Part shown: positions 19,826 to 30,290 of the stretch, piece by piece
Numbering within the stretch: position 1 is the first letter of the stretch
How the letters are laid out: each line of letters begins with the position of its first letter
Source: Schizochytrium sp. TIO01
Taxonomy: Eukaryota > Sar > Bigyra > Thraustochytrida > Thraustochytriidae
Reading direction: 5' to 3'
NCBI GenBank assembly: GCA_004764695.1
Contig: SMSO01000031.1
Span: forward strand, 8,370,761-8,434,760
Length of the DNA stretch: 64,000 nucleotides
Made by a program: the position numbers and the translations under genes
Notes under the pieces: generated by a model
What the model was told of the DNA's origin: nothing
Databases searched by the model: none
The model's input: only the letters and a program-made list of their open reading frames with translations

Positions 19826-20854
19826 TCTTTTTTTTAATTTCGTGAAAATTTCCTCCTATTATGTCGCTCTTAGCACTTGGCTAAGAGAAGCCTACTATTG
19901 CTAGGCAGTGTTAGGGGAATAATATACTACTTACCTTTCCTTAACTAGGCAAGCATTGCATTTTGCAACATTTTTTTTCGCAAGTTCTTTTTTAAAACAC
20001 AGCCTAGTAATTTGAAGGTATCGGTAGGTACCTACTTGCCTTGGAATCTGGGCTGATTTTATTTTGTAGGTAGGCAGCTAGTCTGGTTGAAGTAAAGTGG
20101 TAGATGAGAACAATACTGCATTTGTAGGTAAGGACTTAAGTTTTGATCGAAGTAAAAACATTAACTAATGAGAGTGATAATTGTAAAAAGCTAGCGTAGC
20201 AGGCACGTAGGAAGTAGGTTCATATACATACACTAGGCAGAGTTAAGCAATGAGGTAAGGTGTGTAAGCTTAGGAGGTTAAGGTATAAACTCAACCAATC
20301 ACTCATAACCTCTGAGGGAGTGAGCTTGCCTAGCTATGTAATAGCAATAGGGTCTAGGTAACGCAAAATCTGCACTGACTTCAAAACCTGCATCTCTAGA
20401 GTTAGGTAGAAACCTACGTACTACTAAACTTAGAATTAATAAGTATTCAGCAGTGCAAAATCTGCAAGGATTTTATGGGGGGGGTAAAGGAAAAGAAAAA
20501 AGCGCGCGCCGTGGTGGACTCTCAGGATCTTGATTTCATCATATGAAGGTGTGACAGGCACTACTAGTACTAGGTATTATCTTTTAACCCCTTGGCACTG
20601 CTCCTGAGTATTGTTTTTCTTCAGTCTTCATAGGTTGTGTACTAGTATATGTGAGTGCTACTTTCAAGTTCGCGGCTCCTGAAAGTAAAACTTTTTTTGC
20701 AGACCGATAACAGTAGCTATGCAAATATGTACCTGCTAAGAGTATTACGAACTACGATCTCATCTAAGCGCGTGCAGCAAACTTGAATCAGGCTACCTGA
20801 GAAGAAGGTCTGACACTTTTCACGGCGTCACACTATCGGCTTTGGCGAGAAATT
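19826..20854. other. Intergenic upstream of the TIR-NACHT-WD40 gene
   Basis: AT-rich sequence with several TAGGTA/TACCTA clusters (about 20025-20140, 20405-20420) and a G-run near 20478. There is no gene. The last few hundred bases presumably hold the promoter of the gene at 20855. Confidence 0.4.
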
Positions 20855-23800
20855 ATGGCTCCCGAAGAAAAGGCCAAGCAGAAACATGCCCGTTTCACCA
20901 GTGACGTTGATGCAGAAGAAAGTGATCGCTTGTCACCGAAGCGGCCTCGTACGAATTCTTCAGATGATAGTGAACGTATCCTTTACGTTGTCGTGCATGA
21001 TAATAATCAGAATGCCCGTGAGAAAGTCCAAAAGTGCATAAAAGCACTTCAAAACGGACTTCAAAGATTTTATGGAGATAGGCCCTATGAGTTAAAGTGT
21101 TGGCCTGACTGTGAAGATGATGCGAGCAGTGAAAATGACGCTCGCACATTTGCACGCAACGCACGAGCAGGAATTGTCTTAGTTAGCAAAGTTATGTTTG
21201 AAGAGGACTGGTGTGGACAAAACAAAGCTTTTGAAATTCTTATGAAAGGAGTCGAGAGGACCATGTTCCCTGTTGTGATTGAAGATGGCTGTGACCAGCT
21301 CCTAAATACACTTGGAATTTATATGTGCGATGACATCCGTTACTACCTCAAGTCTGAGGCAGACTTCGTACCTGGTAAAGTTGATGCTATAGTAAAATAT
21401 CTTACGTCGAGAGGCGTAGACAAAGGTCCTCCGGAAATCAAAGATGTATTTCTATCTCATGAGTGGGGTGAACAACGGGCTGTTCATGAGCGTGTAGTAG
21501 AGTTGAACCGTCAGCTAAAGAAGTATGGTGTAAAGACTTGGCTTGACGAAGATGAGGTTGATGGCCTCGTAAACAGTTCCATGGCAAGAGGCATTGACCA
21601 GTCCAGAATTTTTCTTGTTGTTGCAACACAACGCTACATGGACAAAATTAACAGTGGAAATAAAGCTGATAATTGCTTAAAGGAGTTTGAATACGGCATG
21701 AGTAGACGCTTTGAGCACACAGTAGTGATCGCATTTGAAGAGAAAATGAATAACCGTACAAATTGGGAGAACTCGTTTGGGTTGCGCCTCTCCAAGACCA
21801 ACCCAATTAACATGACTGTTATCAATGATTCGTCTGTGCGACAACTTGCTGAAACAATCAGGTTGTACCAAGCAATGCCTGCAGCAGACTTTGTTCAATC
21901 TCCGGCTATGAGAGAATTGTGGATGAAGCTGCATCCCTGTGATTCTAAATTCTGGATAGAAGAGAAAGCGAATAAATTCGCCGAAGACACTCGTATTGAA
22001 TTTTTCCAAGAAGTGGCCTCCTGGATCAGAGAGACCACCAGTACGCCTAAAGTTTTTGTTTTTAGAGGGGTTGCAGGAATAGGGAAAAGTGTCGCTCTGG
22101 CGCACCTGTGCATGCAGCACTCAAGTGAGGGATGCGAAAATGACTTTATTGCTGCATCTCACTTTTTCCGCTATGGTAGTTCCATCTACAGCAGTGCTGA
22201 AGAAGCCCTTTTTAGTATCATCTGGCAGCTTAGCAAATCACTCAAAGATGAAAAATCGAGTTTTGCAGACTTCTTCAAAGTAAACAATGCTCCTTACAGG
22301 TCGGAACGCGAACCGGACCTTTCTATGTTGTTTAAATGCTATATCATAAAGTCTGCGCAAGAATATGAGAGGAGGTACAAAGAGCATTACCAAACAAGTC
22401 CACCAAAAAAATTGATTGTCTTGGATGCTGTCGATGAATGCACCGAGGCTGAAAAGTTCATTAATCTTCTCTTAGATGACCCCCAATGGCCGAGCTGGCT
22501 TCTTGTCATCATTAGTTCCCAGCCTGACCAAAAATGTGCCAGATTATGGAATCGACTTGAGCCAAGGGTAAGTGTTTTCGAACCTAATGCCGAACACAAT
22601 GATCGGGATGTACGCTTGTATTTGTCCCATGCGTTTTCGCATCGTCCCAATCCTCTCAGTATTGATGATGACGTTATGAACGAGCTGGTTACACGTTCAA
22701 ACGGCTCGTTTCTATATGCTAGCTTTCTCCCTGATCTTGTAGAGAGAGTCATTAAGGATCGAGAAGGTGAAGATGGTCCTCGGCTTTCTGTACACAGGAT
22801 TAGTCAGTACCAAGGTTTTTTCCCTCCTGGCCTTGATACTATGCTGAGGATATATTTTGAGCGATTTCACCAATGTCTTGAAGAAAGGGGTGAAGGCTCT
22901 TATCGGAGACTTCTTCAACCCGTGGTGGTCGCGCGAGAGCCAATGAGTGTCGACATAGTGGCTAAATTTCTCCCCAGAAATATATCCGATCCTTCTGATT
23001 TTCTGGAGACTCATGCTCAAAATATTTTGTGCCTAACATCAATGCACCATGCAAACATAAGCCAAGGAAATGACAAAGAGGTTACTCTTTGCCACAAATG
23101 GATGTACGAATGGCTTCGGACACTTCAGAACAAAGATCTTTCACTTAACCAGAAAGAAGGGCACCAACAACTAGCGAACTACTGCAAGGAGTTTCCGTCC
23201 TCAAGTTTTTCTTTTAAGCATCGGGTTTTTCATCTCGTCAATTCCAACAATGTCAACGATGCCATCGCACTTCTTGATAACTACACATGGCTCAATGAAG
23301 CTATCTCAAGCCAAAATTTTACATCGTTGGAACGAAAACAGTACATCCGAAAGCTCGTTTGGGATTGTGTTCGGTTGGAAATTTTTGGTAGTAGCCATGG
23401 AGCGAGGCTTCTCAGCAAAACTACTTTAATCTTGTCTCAAAACCCAAACGAACTAGCTGCGCAAATAATCGCCCGTCTACCTGAAGAAGATACAAGTTTA
23501 CCGCTCTACCAAAGCCTAGTATTACCCGACTTACCATGGATTAGACCTGTTAGAGTATCGGTAAAGCCATTGAGTAATTCACAAGCTCCTTCCCGTGAGA
23601 AGCACAGTAAAGTTGTGTTAAGCCTAACAGCAAATGTTGCTAAAAGTATGATCATATCCACTGCTTCATCAGACAGCACCTTACGTGTCTGGGATGTAAG
23701 AACAGGCAAGTGCTTACATATTCTAGAAGGACACGACACGAACAAAGAGATATACTCCGTAGCATTTGTGGGTAACCAAATCTATTCAACGTCGTCTGAC

Positions 23801-24517
23801 GGTACAGCACGTATATGGGATGCCGAAACTGGGACTGAGATGACGTGCTTACGAGGTCATTCACAAAATGTTTATTGCGTAGCAGTTGAGGGGGGCGTGG
23901 TCGTGACAGGGTCCTCCGACTGCTCGGCACGAGTCTGGGATAGCCTTCAAGGGATCGAGCTTCATAAGCTTGAAGAACATAATATGGCTGTCAGGTGTGT
24001 GGCAATTCAACACAAGCTAATTGCTACCGGATCCGAGGACCAAACCATTGCTTTGTGGGATGCTCGGTCTGGAGAATTGATTCGAAAAATGGAGGGCCAC
24101 AAGGCAAGAATCAACACTGTTGCACTCAATGATGGCACTCTTACTTCTGGCTCTGCTGATGGAGAGGTGTTTGTATGGAATCCCTACACTGGTAGAATCC
24201 TTCATGAGATTCAAGGTCATAATTATGCTATTCGCTCCCTTTCCATTCGCGATAGTACTATACTATCTTGCGATTACGAAGGCGTAATACATTCGTGGGA
24301 TATTTCTGGCAACAAATATGTTGAGCGTATACAGGAAATCACAAAATTGAATGACTCTTCCTTTCCTCATGAAGGGCGTTGTGTAGGTTTACCAGGGTCA
24401 AAAACAGCCTTTACAATAGACAGCAAGATCATGGTGTGCCAGGTTGTTGGTACGCATATAGTAGCTGGTGACTACGATGGAAATGTCCACTTCTTTGAGT
24501 TTTGCAAAGACTCCTGA
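20855..24517 (+). CDS. TIR-TIR-NACHT-WD40 STAND protein (NLR-like)
   Basis: This is a 1220-residue protein in one exon. Residues 1-38 are charged with a basic KRPR stretch. Residues about 41-145 form a TIR-like fold (ILYVVV ... AGIVLVSKVMFEEDWC). Residues about 195-340 form a second, more typical TIR (DVFLSHEWG at 197-205; CLKEFE at 274-279, where Glu277 aligns with the catalytic Glu of NADase TIRs). The NACHT NTPase has P-loop GVAGIGKS (405-412) and Walker B IVLDAVDE (521-528). A helical region follows, then seven WD40 repeats from about 919 to the end, with RVWD, RIWD, RVWD, ALWD and FVWN cores. STAND proteins sense a ligand with the C-terminal repeats, oligomerise through NACHT and signal by the N-terminal effector, here TIR (NAD hydrolysis or scaffold). 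A role in self/non-self defence or regulated death is inferred. Confidence 0.9.
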   Translation: MAPEEKAKQKHARFTSDVDAEESDRLSPKRPRTNSSDDSERILYVVVHDNNQNAREKVQKCIKALQNGLQRFYGDRPYELKCWPDCEDDASSENDARTFARNARAGIVLVSKVMFEEDWCGQNKAFEILMKGVERTMFPVVIEDGCDQLLNTLGIYMCDDIRYYLKSEADFVPGKVDAIVKYLTSRGVDKGPPEIKDVFLSHEWGEQRAVHERVVELNRQLKKYGVKTWLDEDEVDGLVNSSMARGIDQSRIFLVVATQRYMDKINSGNKADNCLKEFEYGMSRRFEHTVVIAFEEKMNNRTNWENSFGLRLSKTNPINMTVINDSSVRQLAETIRLYQAMPAADFVQSPAMRELWMKLHPCDSKFWIEEKANKFAEDTRIEFFQEVASWIRETTSTPKVFVFRGVAGIGKSVALAHLCMQHSSEGCENDFIAASHFFRYGSSIYSSAEEALFSIIWQLSKSLKDEKSSFADFFKVNNAPYRSEREPDLSMLFKCYIIKSAQEYERRYKEHYQTSPPKKLIVLDAVDECTEAEKFINLLLDDPQWPSWLLVIISSQPDQKCARLWNRLEPRVSVFEPNAEHNDRDVRLYLSHAFSHRPNPLSIDDDVMNELVTRSNGSFLYASFLPDLVERVIKDREGEDGPRLSVHRISQYQGFFPPGLDTMLRIYFERFHQCLEERGEGSYRRLLQPVVVAREPMSVDIVAKFLPRNISDPSDFLETHAQNILCLTSMHHANISQGNDKEVTLCHKWMYEWLRTLQNKDLSLNQKEGHQQLANYCKEFPSSSFSFKHRVFHLVNSNNVNDAIALLDNYTWLNEAISSQNFTSLERKQYIRKLVWDCVRLEIFGSSHGARLLSKTTLILSQNPNELAAQIIARLPEEDTSLPLYQSLVLPDLPWIRPVRVSVKPLSNSQAPSREKHSKVVLSLTANVAKSMIISTASSDSTLRVWDVRTGKCLHILEGHDTNKEIYSVAFVGNQIYSTSSDGTARIWDAETGTEMTCLRGHSQNVYCVAVEGGVVVTGSSDCSARVWDSLQGIELHKLEEHNMAVRCVAIQHKLIATGSEDQTIALWDARSGELIRKMEGHKARINTVALNDGTLTSGSADGEVFVWNPYTGRILHEIQGHNYAIRSLSIRDSTILSCDYEGVIHSWDISGNKYVERIQEITKLNDSSFPHEGRCVGLPGSKTAFTIDSKIMVCQVVGTHIVAGDYDGNVHFFEFCKDS

Positions 24518-27500
24518 CAAAAATTGCCTTAAAAGGGTTGTACGTGCAAAGTCCTCCCTCCAATCTCATTATCATTGTTAAGCAAAGTTACAAAACTTCC
24601 TCTACCACGAGTGCTTCTGTGGCATGCAATCATAGTTCGCTATGTCTTACGCTATGGTTCTAGAATGCAATAGTCGTGGATTAGCATTCACATCTCTATG
24701 TAGGCTCAAAGAACAGAGCTCCATCCAAGTCAAGGAAATTCAAACGCTCAAATTCTTTTTTAGTACTTATCATTTAGTCCTAAAGTGTCAAAGTATCGTT
24801 TCATATTTCAAATTACTTCGTTCCCCCTTGAAGTAAATATACAAATCCCTCAGTTTATTGTTCGATGCCGTTCCTGGGCAAACCTCTGATTTCCACTCAG
24901 GAAGACCTGCAAACAGCAAACATTTGTTGAGATGAGTAACAAAACACCCTACGGTCCTGTGGCCGCTTATTTCAAGGCAATCAATTCAAGTTAAAGCTAG
25001 AAGCACGGCAACAATGCTGGTCTCTTCTTTTCTTCTGCTAGTCTGCCAAACAAAAGACTATTACATTTGATGACGGTTCTAAATATACTCTTAGTTTTTA
25101 AACTACAAAATTTGCAAAACTTGCATTTCATAGTAGGGCTAAGACCCGATCGCGGATTAGTTAGACTAACCCGCGACTCAATGAAATGATTTTTTTTTTT
25201 AAATCATGTCCTTGGATAGGTAGCGTAAAAGGATGCCTATGGCGGCATGGACATCACGGTCTGCTAAATATACTGTTCGGAAAACTCGAAATATTCAGTA
25301 GGTAGGTCTCTCTATAGAATTATCCTACTAGTAGTAGGTACGTAGTTGCAAGATGGAACATTAAGCAAAAACCCACAAAAACTATACCAAATTATGAGCG
25401 AATTGCTTCAAGCGAGTAGCAATCCCCAAGTCAATCAACACATTGTGAAAGTATAATGTACAATAGTTTTCAAACCCGACATCCTGATTATTGAACACAG
25501 ATCACGAAGTTGGGCCTACTACAATATAAATAGAATTACGAGTTTCCAAGCTCATCACACTACTACTACCTAAGTACTACTGAATATTTTCTATGTCACC
25601 ATGGTACATCATCATCATCATAGAGATTTGGATAAGAAACATAGCTATTAGACAGTACTAATACTAGGCCTAATCTTATTACTACTCTGTAGACACTATT
25701 ATAATAAGAAACTAACCACTTTCACAAGTCAAACGCCATTGGCTCTTTAGCGTGGGTGGGTAAAAGCTCAAGCCAAAATAATCAACCATTGCATGGACCT
25801 CGTCTGTCAGGTCTGTCAGCAAAGTAAACGAAGGAAGAAAGTTGATAAACTTGGCACTCTGGCTGCTTCTTCTTGAAAACAACATTCGGCAAGTTAAACA
25901 GCTCAGCTAAAGGTACTTGACAATTGATTACCATCGACGGACCCACGTTCTCAACCAGTTTAATTAAGGCTCCTACTTGTTGGCCTATGATGTCACCCCA
26001 CGATAGAACATTTTACCTTTTGCATTACAGCGGCAAGTAAAGCTACCTAGGTAGCTTTTCAACCTATTCAAAATAGCACACATTGAAAACGAACAGGACA
26101 CGTTCTACAAATTGATACCACCATGGTGGCTAGAGCTGAGAGAATGCTGCTATGGTATGTTCATGATCTGGTATCAATTTCTCATGAATTTTCACCTCAC
26201 GAGAAAAGACTGCTCGTAGGCTTTGACAACTGCCAAATAGCACAGTGGAGTAGGCCCCAAGGTCTGGCAGTCGACCCGGGTAGGTTCAAACGTGTTGAAT
26301 TGAAAGTTACGTTCCAGCCGTCCCAATCGATTATCTAGTCAGATTGTCAACTCATAGGCCCTATGCGCAGTTGAAGAAAGGAGCAGTTTAGAGCCTATTT
26401 TTCAGATATGCACTAATGGTGCTCTCTCGAATATGTTCCTTGAAGATTCGGGAACCCAGGCGGCCGAAGGTAATGATTTATGTGCCCTCGAAGAGTTTTA
26501 AGGCATAGGCACAACTTAAATGTGGCCAAAATCTGCACCCATTGCTTGCTCATCCTCAGCCTGACCAGCGATTTATGGAAATGGTAGGGGAAGTGAAAGT
26601 TGGTACTATGTAGTATTATTTAGGTATTAGATACTGTGAAATGAAACAGATAACGAACAAGCGAGCACGTTATAAAAGGAGGAAGAGGAGGAGAAGAAGA
26701 ATAAGAAGAAGAGACAAACAAGTCTGGAGTCTTACACCCTCGCTGAGGTGAAGCGAAACAACGACTAATTATGTTGGGCAAAATATTTCCGTACTATTTA
26801 AAAGAAAAAAATCGTCAACGGTTTGTATAATCTGTGATTGAATTCTTAATTAGAGAAGCACAACGTTGAACCCTATCTTCAGTTTTTGTGTTGCTAACTA
26901 TAGTGGTGGTGAGTCAACACGATATCTCTTATCACGAGGTAGACTGTTCAATCTCAAAGAGACATTTTCCTTTCCTAGTCGAAAAAAGGAAAACAGAAAG
27001 AAAAGCAGTGCTACCGCTGTGACTGTAGGTTGTATTGTCATGCGTTAACGCAAAGTGTAGCAAAAAAAAACACAAGAGAGACACAAGACACCCAAGATTT
27101 CTGTCCTGCTCGTATCGCTTGCCAGTTTAAACACTCTTAGTAGTTGGCAAGCAGGCCAGAGTGTGGATCAACTGGTGACTTGTTCAATTGACTTTATCAT
27201 AATTATTATATTTTTACCTATATGCGGTGGATCAGAACTGACCCATCTTGCTATGCGTAATTCACCTAATTTATTTTGCGCGAGATTGCTGGTAGTGGAC
27301 AGAGATGGCGAGTGTGCGCCACAGCTAAGTCTCTGCACAAATGCAGAGTCGATCTCCGTCGCGCCCAATGCTACAGAAGATACCAACATTAATTCATGAA
27401 GAGAGCCGCTCTGTTTCAGAAAGCGTACTCCATGAAGAAGGAAGCCACCTATTCACTCAACTGAATTGTGCACCTCAACGTGGCGGGTCGGATTATTTTG

Positions 27501-28700
27501 AAAACATACAGAACGGTGATAAATGCACAAACGTTCGATTTGCTAAGAGTGTGACGATATCAACAAGCTGCCAACTTGCCTGTTAGACGGTGTTGTGACT
27601 TGCAGCTGGACCACAATTCCCAACGGAACTTAGGCCTATAAATAAAAGCAGCTAGCCAATTCAAGAATAGAACTAATTGTGTTTAGTGCGCCTGTATAGA
27701 GGATAAAGTCAATGGGCTCATCGCCTTTTCGTCTCGGGAAGAGCACTTAAGGACTCAAGCTTGAGCGTCAATTTGCTGACGCTTATGTAAAGTATTCCAA
27801 TTTAATGCTTTCGGGAGAAATTAATTTAATTTCTTAAAAGTACCTGGACCAGAGGAAAAGTTTGACAAAAGGAAACTTATAGGTAGAAAAGAAAACCCTG
27901 AGCAAATAAAAAGAAAACCCTGAGCAAAATAAAAAGAAAACCCTGAGCAAAATAAAAAGAAAACCCTGAGCAAAATAAAAAGAAATGGACAAGGGGTGGT
28001 CCGCCAGAGTGGAAGAATGTTCGCCTGACAAATGTGGAAGCCCTTGACATGCTGAATTGGCTGTAACAGAATCCCCAGGGCGCTAAACTTAACTTCAAAA
28101 CAAAACTCGAAAAGACTTCAAGTTGTCGGCTTCTTCTTTAACAAAACCTAAGTTTTAAAGCGATATGCAACAGCATCGCATCTCCTTTTCGTTCCCTAAT
28201 TTGTAAAAAATGTGGATATACGTTGCTAAGAAAAAATCATGACTTCAAGCTGGATTGCGAAGTGAAAGACCAAAATAATTCAGCTGGACACTAGCGCGAT
28301 TATTTAACATTAGACTCCAAGCTAGAGTAGTAACTTTGAGAAAAGCCAATAACTTTGAAAACGGTCTAGCAGGTTTTAAAAAACTAAGAAAAAAGTACCC
28401 CTACCCACTGATAATTTAATTTAATTTATTTAAAAAAAAGTAATAAGAACAAAAAAAATAAAGCCTACTTGACGACAAGAATGTGGAAGGTAAGGAGGTC
28501 TTTCAAGAATGAGAAAAAAAAGTGGGCAGAAATTTAAATGGTTGATTCTCAACAGCTAGGGCAAATGAAATTTTTGAGCAAAAGTTATCATGATAATTTG
28601 TGAAGAATGATGTAACGATCACCAAATCCAAAACTCAAGGAAATTTGAAAGAGTGGCAAGGACCTACGTATCACACACTGCGCACTACGTACTGGGCAAA
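24518..28700. other. 4.2 kb intergenic region
   Basis: AT-rich sequence with no open frame that looks like protein. It contains TAGGTA-type clusters (about 25297-25345) and the 23-bp tandem repeat at 27.9 kb. The end includes the promoter and 5' UTR of the receptor gene. Confidence 0.4.
27891..27981 (+). repeat. 23-bp tandem minisatellite, 4 copies
   Basis: The unit is gaaaaccctgagcaaaat followed by aaaaa. Copies lie at 27891-27912 (one base shorter), 27913-27935, 27936-27958 and 27959-27981. The last three are identical. The repeat-like minus-strand open frame across it is a by-product of the array. Confidence 0.95.
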
Positions 28701-30290
28701 ATGCGCTCTGGTCAAAGCTCTGCTCTTGCTTGGGCAGTAGGAGTGCTTGCCTTACTCCTTCCTAACGATTCACGAGGTCAGGTTGCAAGTACAGGCGCTG
28801 GAGATGACTACGCGAAGACATCGTTTGTAGATCTGAACAAAATCGCAAAGCAATCAGCTCTTTATGTGAGTGCATTTGCTTATGAGCTTATTGATGGCAC
28901 AATCGATTTTGATGTTGAGGAGAGCGTGTTGATGAACTTGGTATCTACAAATGTCCTGCTTGATGAGGATGTATACGGAAGTGCCATTGCATTTCAACCA
29001 AACATGTATAGAAATAAAAGCTTGTATTGCCCTTACGCATACAATTGTACTGGGTCCACGGTGTCAACATGTCAAACAATGGATCTTGTGGTAGCCTATA
29101 ACTATACAGTGGAGGGTACAGATTGGTATTTGCAACCTGAAACAAACTTCAATATTGACGTGAGTACAAACATCGAGGGAGTTGATCATGAAGGGTATTG
29201 GACATCCCCGTACTTTGATGCAGGTGCAGGCAACGTCAATATGGTAACATTTTCGTACCCGATTAGCTTTCAGTCAACCTTCCTCGGTGTGGCAACGATT
29301 GATATCCTCGTAGACAAGCTATGCTACGGCAGTCAATGCGAAGAACACCTCAAACTTCTTGCTCGCATGAAAAACCTCTGCTATGGCCTAGGTAGCGTTA
29401 ACCTGTTCATTGCGCTAGGTACACTTATCTGGACAGTTCTTGCTCGAAAGAACATTATCGTCAAGGCATCACAGGTACCATTCCTCATGCTCACCTCCGT
29501 TGGAACCCTAGCTTCGACCATGTCCATTTTTCTTTTTACAGTTGAGTCTACTGAGGCAGCAGCTTGTCAGGGCTGGATTTGGACCTACTCCTTCGGGTGG
29601 ATGCTACAGATGGCCCCCCTTGTTGGCAAGATGAAGCGCTGCCATGAAGTATTTAACAATACACTCGCAGGAAAGAATAGTGGAAACGGCCGAAAAGGAA
29701 ACAAGAATGCTAGCATTGCACGGACTTCCCTCCTGATCTTTGCCCTCGTTCTTATCGATGCTATTCTCCTCCTGGCGTGGTCTGTAAAGGCCCCACTCAG
29801 TTATGTGGCGTCCACCGACGGTCTTGAAGGTTCCTGTACTAGCAGTGACGCAACTCCATTTCTTCTCCTCGTCCTGTTGTATCATCTTGCGGTCTTGTTT
29901 TACGGAAGTATCATGGCATACAAGGTCAGAAATGTCTCCACAGTGTTTGCTGAGTCACGCTACATTTCCATGGCAATCTTTTCTAATTTGCAAGTTCTTC
30001 TTTTGGGGGCCTGCGTACTCTTGCTTGTGTTTGATGACCCTGTGAATGGCCTTTTTCTGCGTGCTGGTATTGTCTTTCTCAATGATCTCTCAGTGCAAGC
30101 CCTGCTCTTTGGACCGAAACTCTACTACTGGGCGACAAATTCTGTGCCCAATGATGGAAAAGTTGGTACTGATATCCTTGCTGGCGCACGAGCTAAAAAG
30201 TCTAGCAAGGTAGAAGCTGGAAGCCGATACACTCCATCTGCAACAAGCACTGTAACAAATATTACAAGCAAGGTTCACCGTTCCCACTAG
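28701..30290 (+). CDS. Seven-transmembrane class C-type receptor with extracellular Cache domain
   Basis: I chose the ATG at 28701 (529 residues) because the in-frame codon at 28653 is GTG and the 28701 start gives a signal peptide (LAWAVGVLALLLP, cleavage near SRG-Q). The ectodomain reads as a dCache sensor: VYGSAIAFQP, then CPYAYNC, then YWTSPYFDAGAGNVNMVTFS and LGVATIDILVD. It has several N-glycosylation motifs. Seven hydrophobic helices follow in the second half, beginning GLGSVNLFIALGTLIW. Helix 3 carries CQGWIWTYSFGWML...MKRCHEVF, typical of metabotropic-glutamate/GABA-B type (7tm_3) receptors. A short Ser/Lys-rich tail closes the protein. Cache domains bind amino acids, organic acids or amines, so this is probably a chemoreceptor coupled to G proteins. 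The ligand is unknown. Confidence 0.85.
   Translation: MRSGQSSALAWAVGVLALLLPNDSRGQVASTGAGDDYAKTSFVDLNKIAKQSALYVSAFAYELIDGTIDFDVEESVLMNLVSTNVLLDEDVYGSAIAFQPNMYRNKSLYCPYAYNCTGSTVSTCQTMDLVVAYNYTVEGTDWYLQPETNFNIDVSTNIEGVDHEGYWTSPYFDAGAGNVNMVTFSYPISFQSTFLGVATIDILVDKLCYGSQCEEHLKLLARMKNLCYGLGSVNLFIALGTLIWTVLARKNIIVKASQVPFLMLTSVGTLASTMSIFLFTVESTEAAACQGWIWTYSFGWMLQMAPLVGKMKRCHEVFNNTLAGKNSGNGRKGNKNASIARTSLLIFALVLIDAILLLAWSVKAPLSYVASTDGLEGSCTSSDATPFLLLVLLYHLAVLFYGSIMAYKVRNVSTVFAESRYISMAIFSNLQVLLLGACVLLLVFDDPVNGLFLRAGIVFLNDLSVQALLFGPKLYYWATNSVPNDGKVGTDILAGARAKKSSKVEAGSRYTPSATSTVTNITSKVHRSH

Noticed and set aside
27834-28098. Repetitive Phe/Leu-rich minus-strand frames
   Set aside because: They are produced by the 23-bp minisatellite and look like membrane repeats only by chance.
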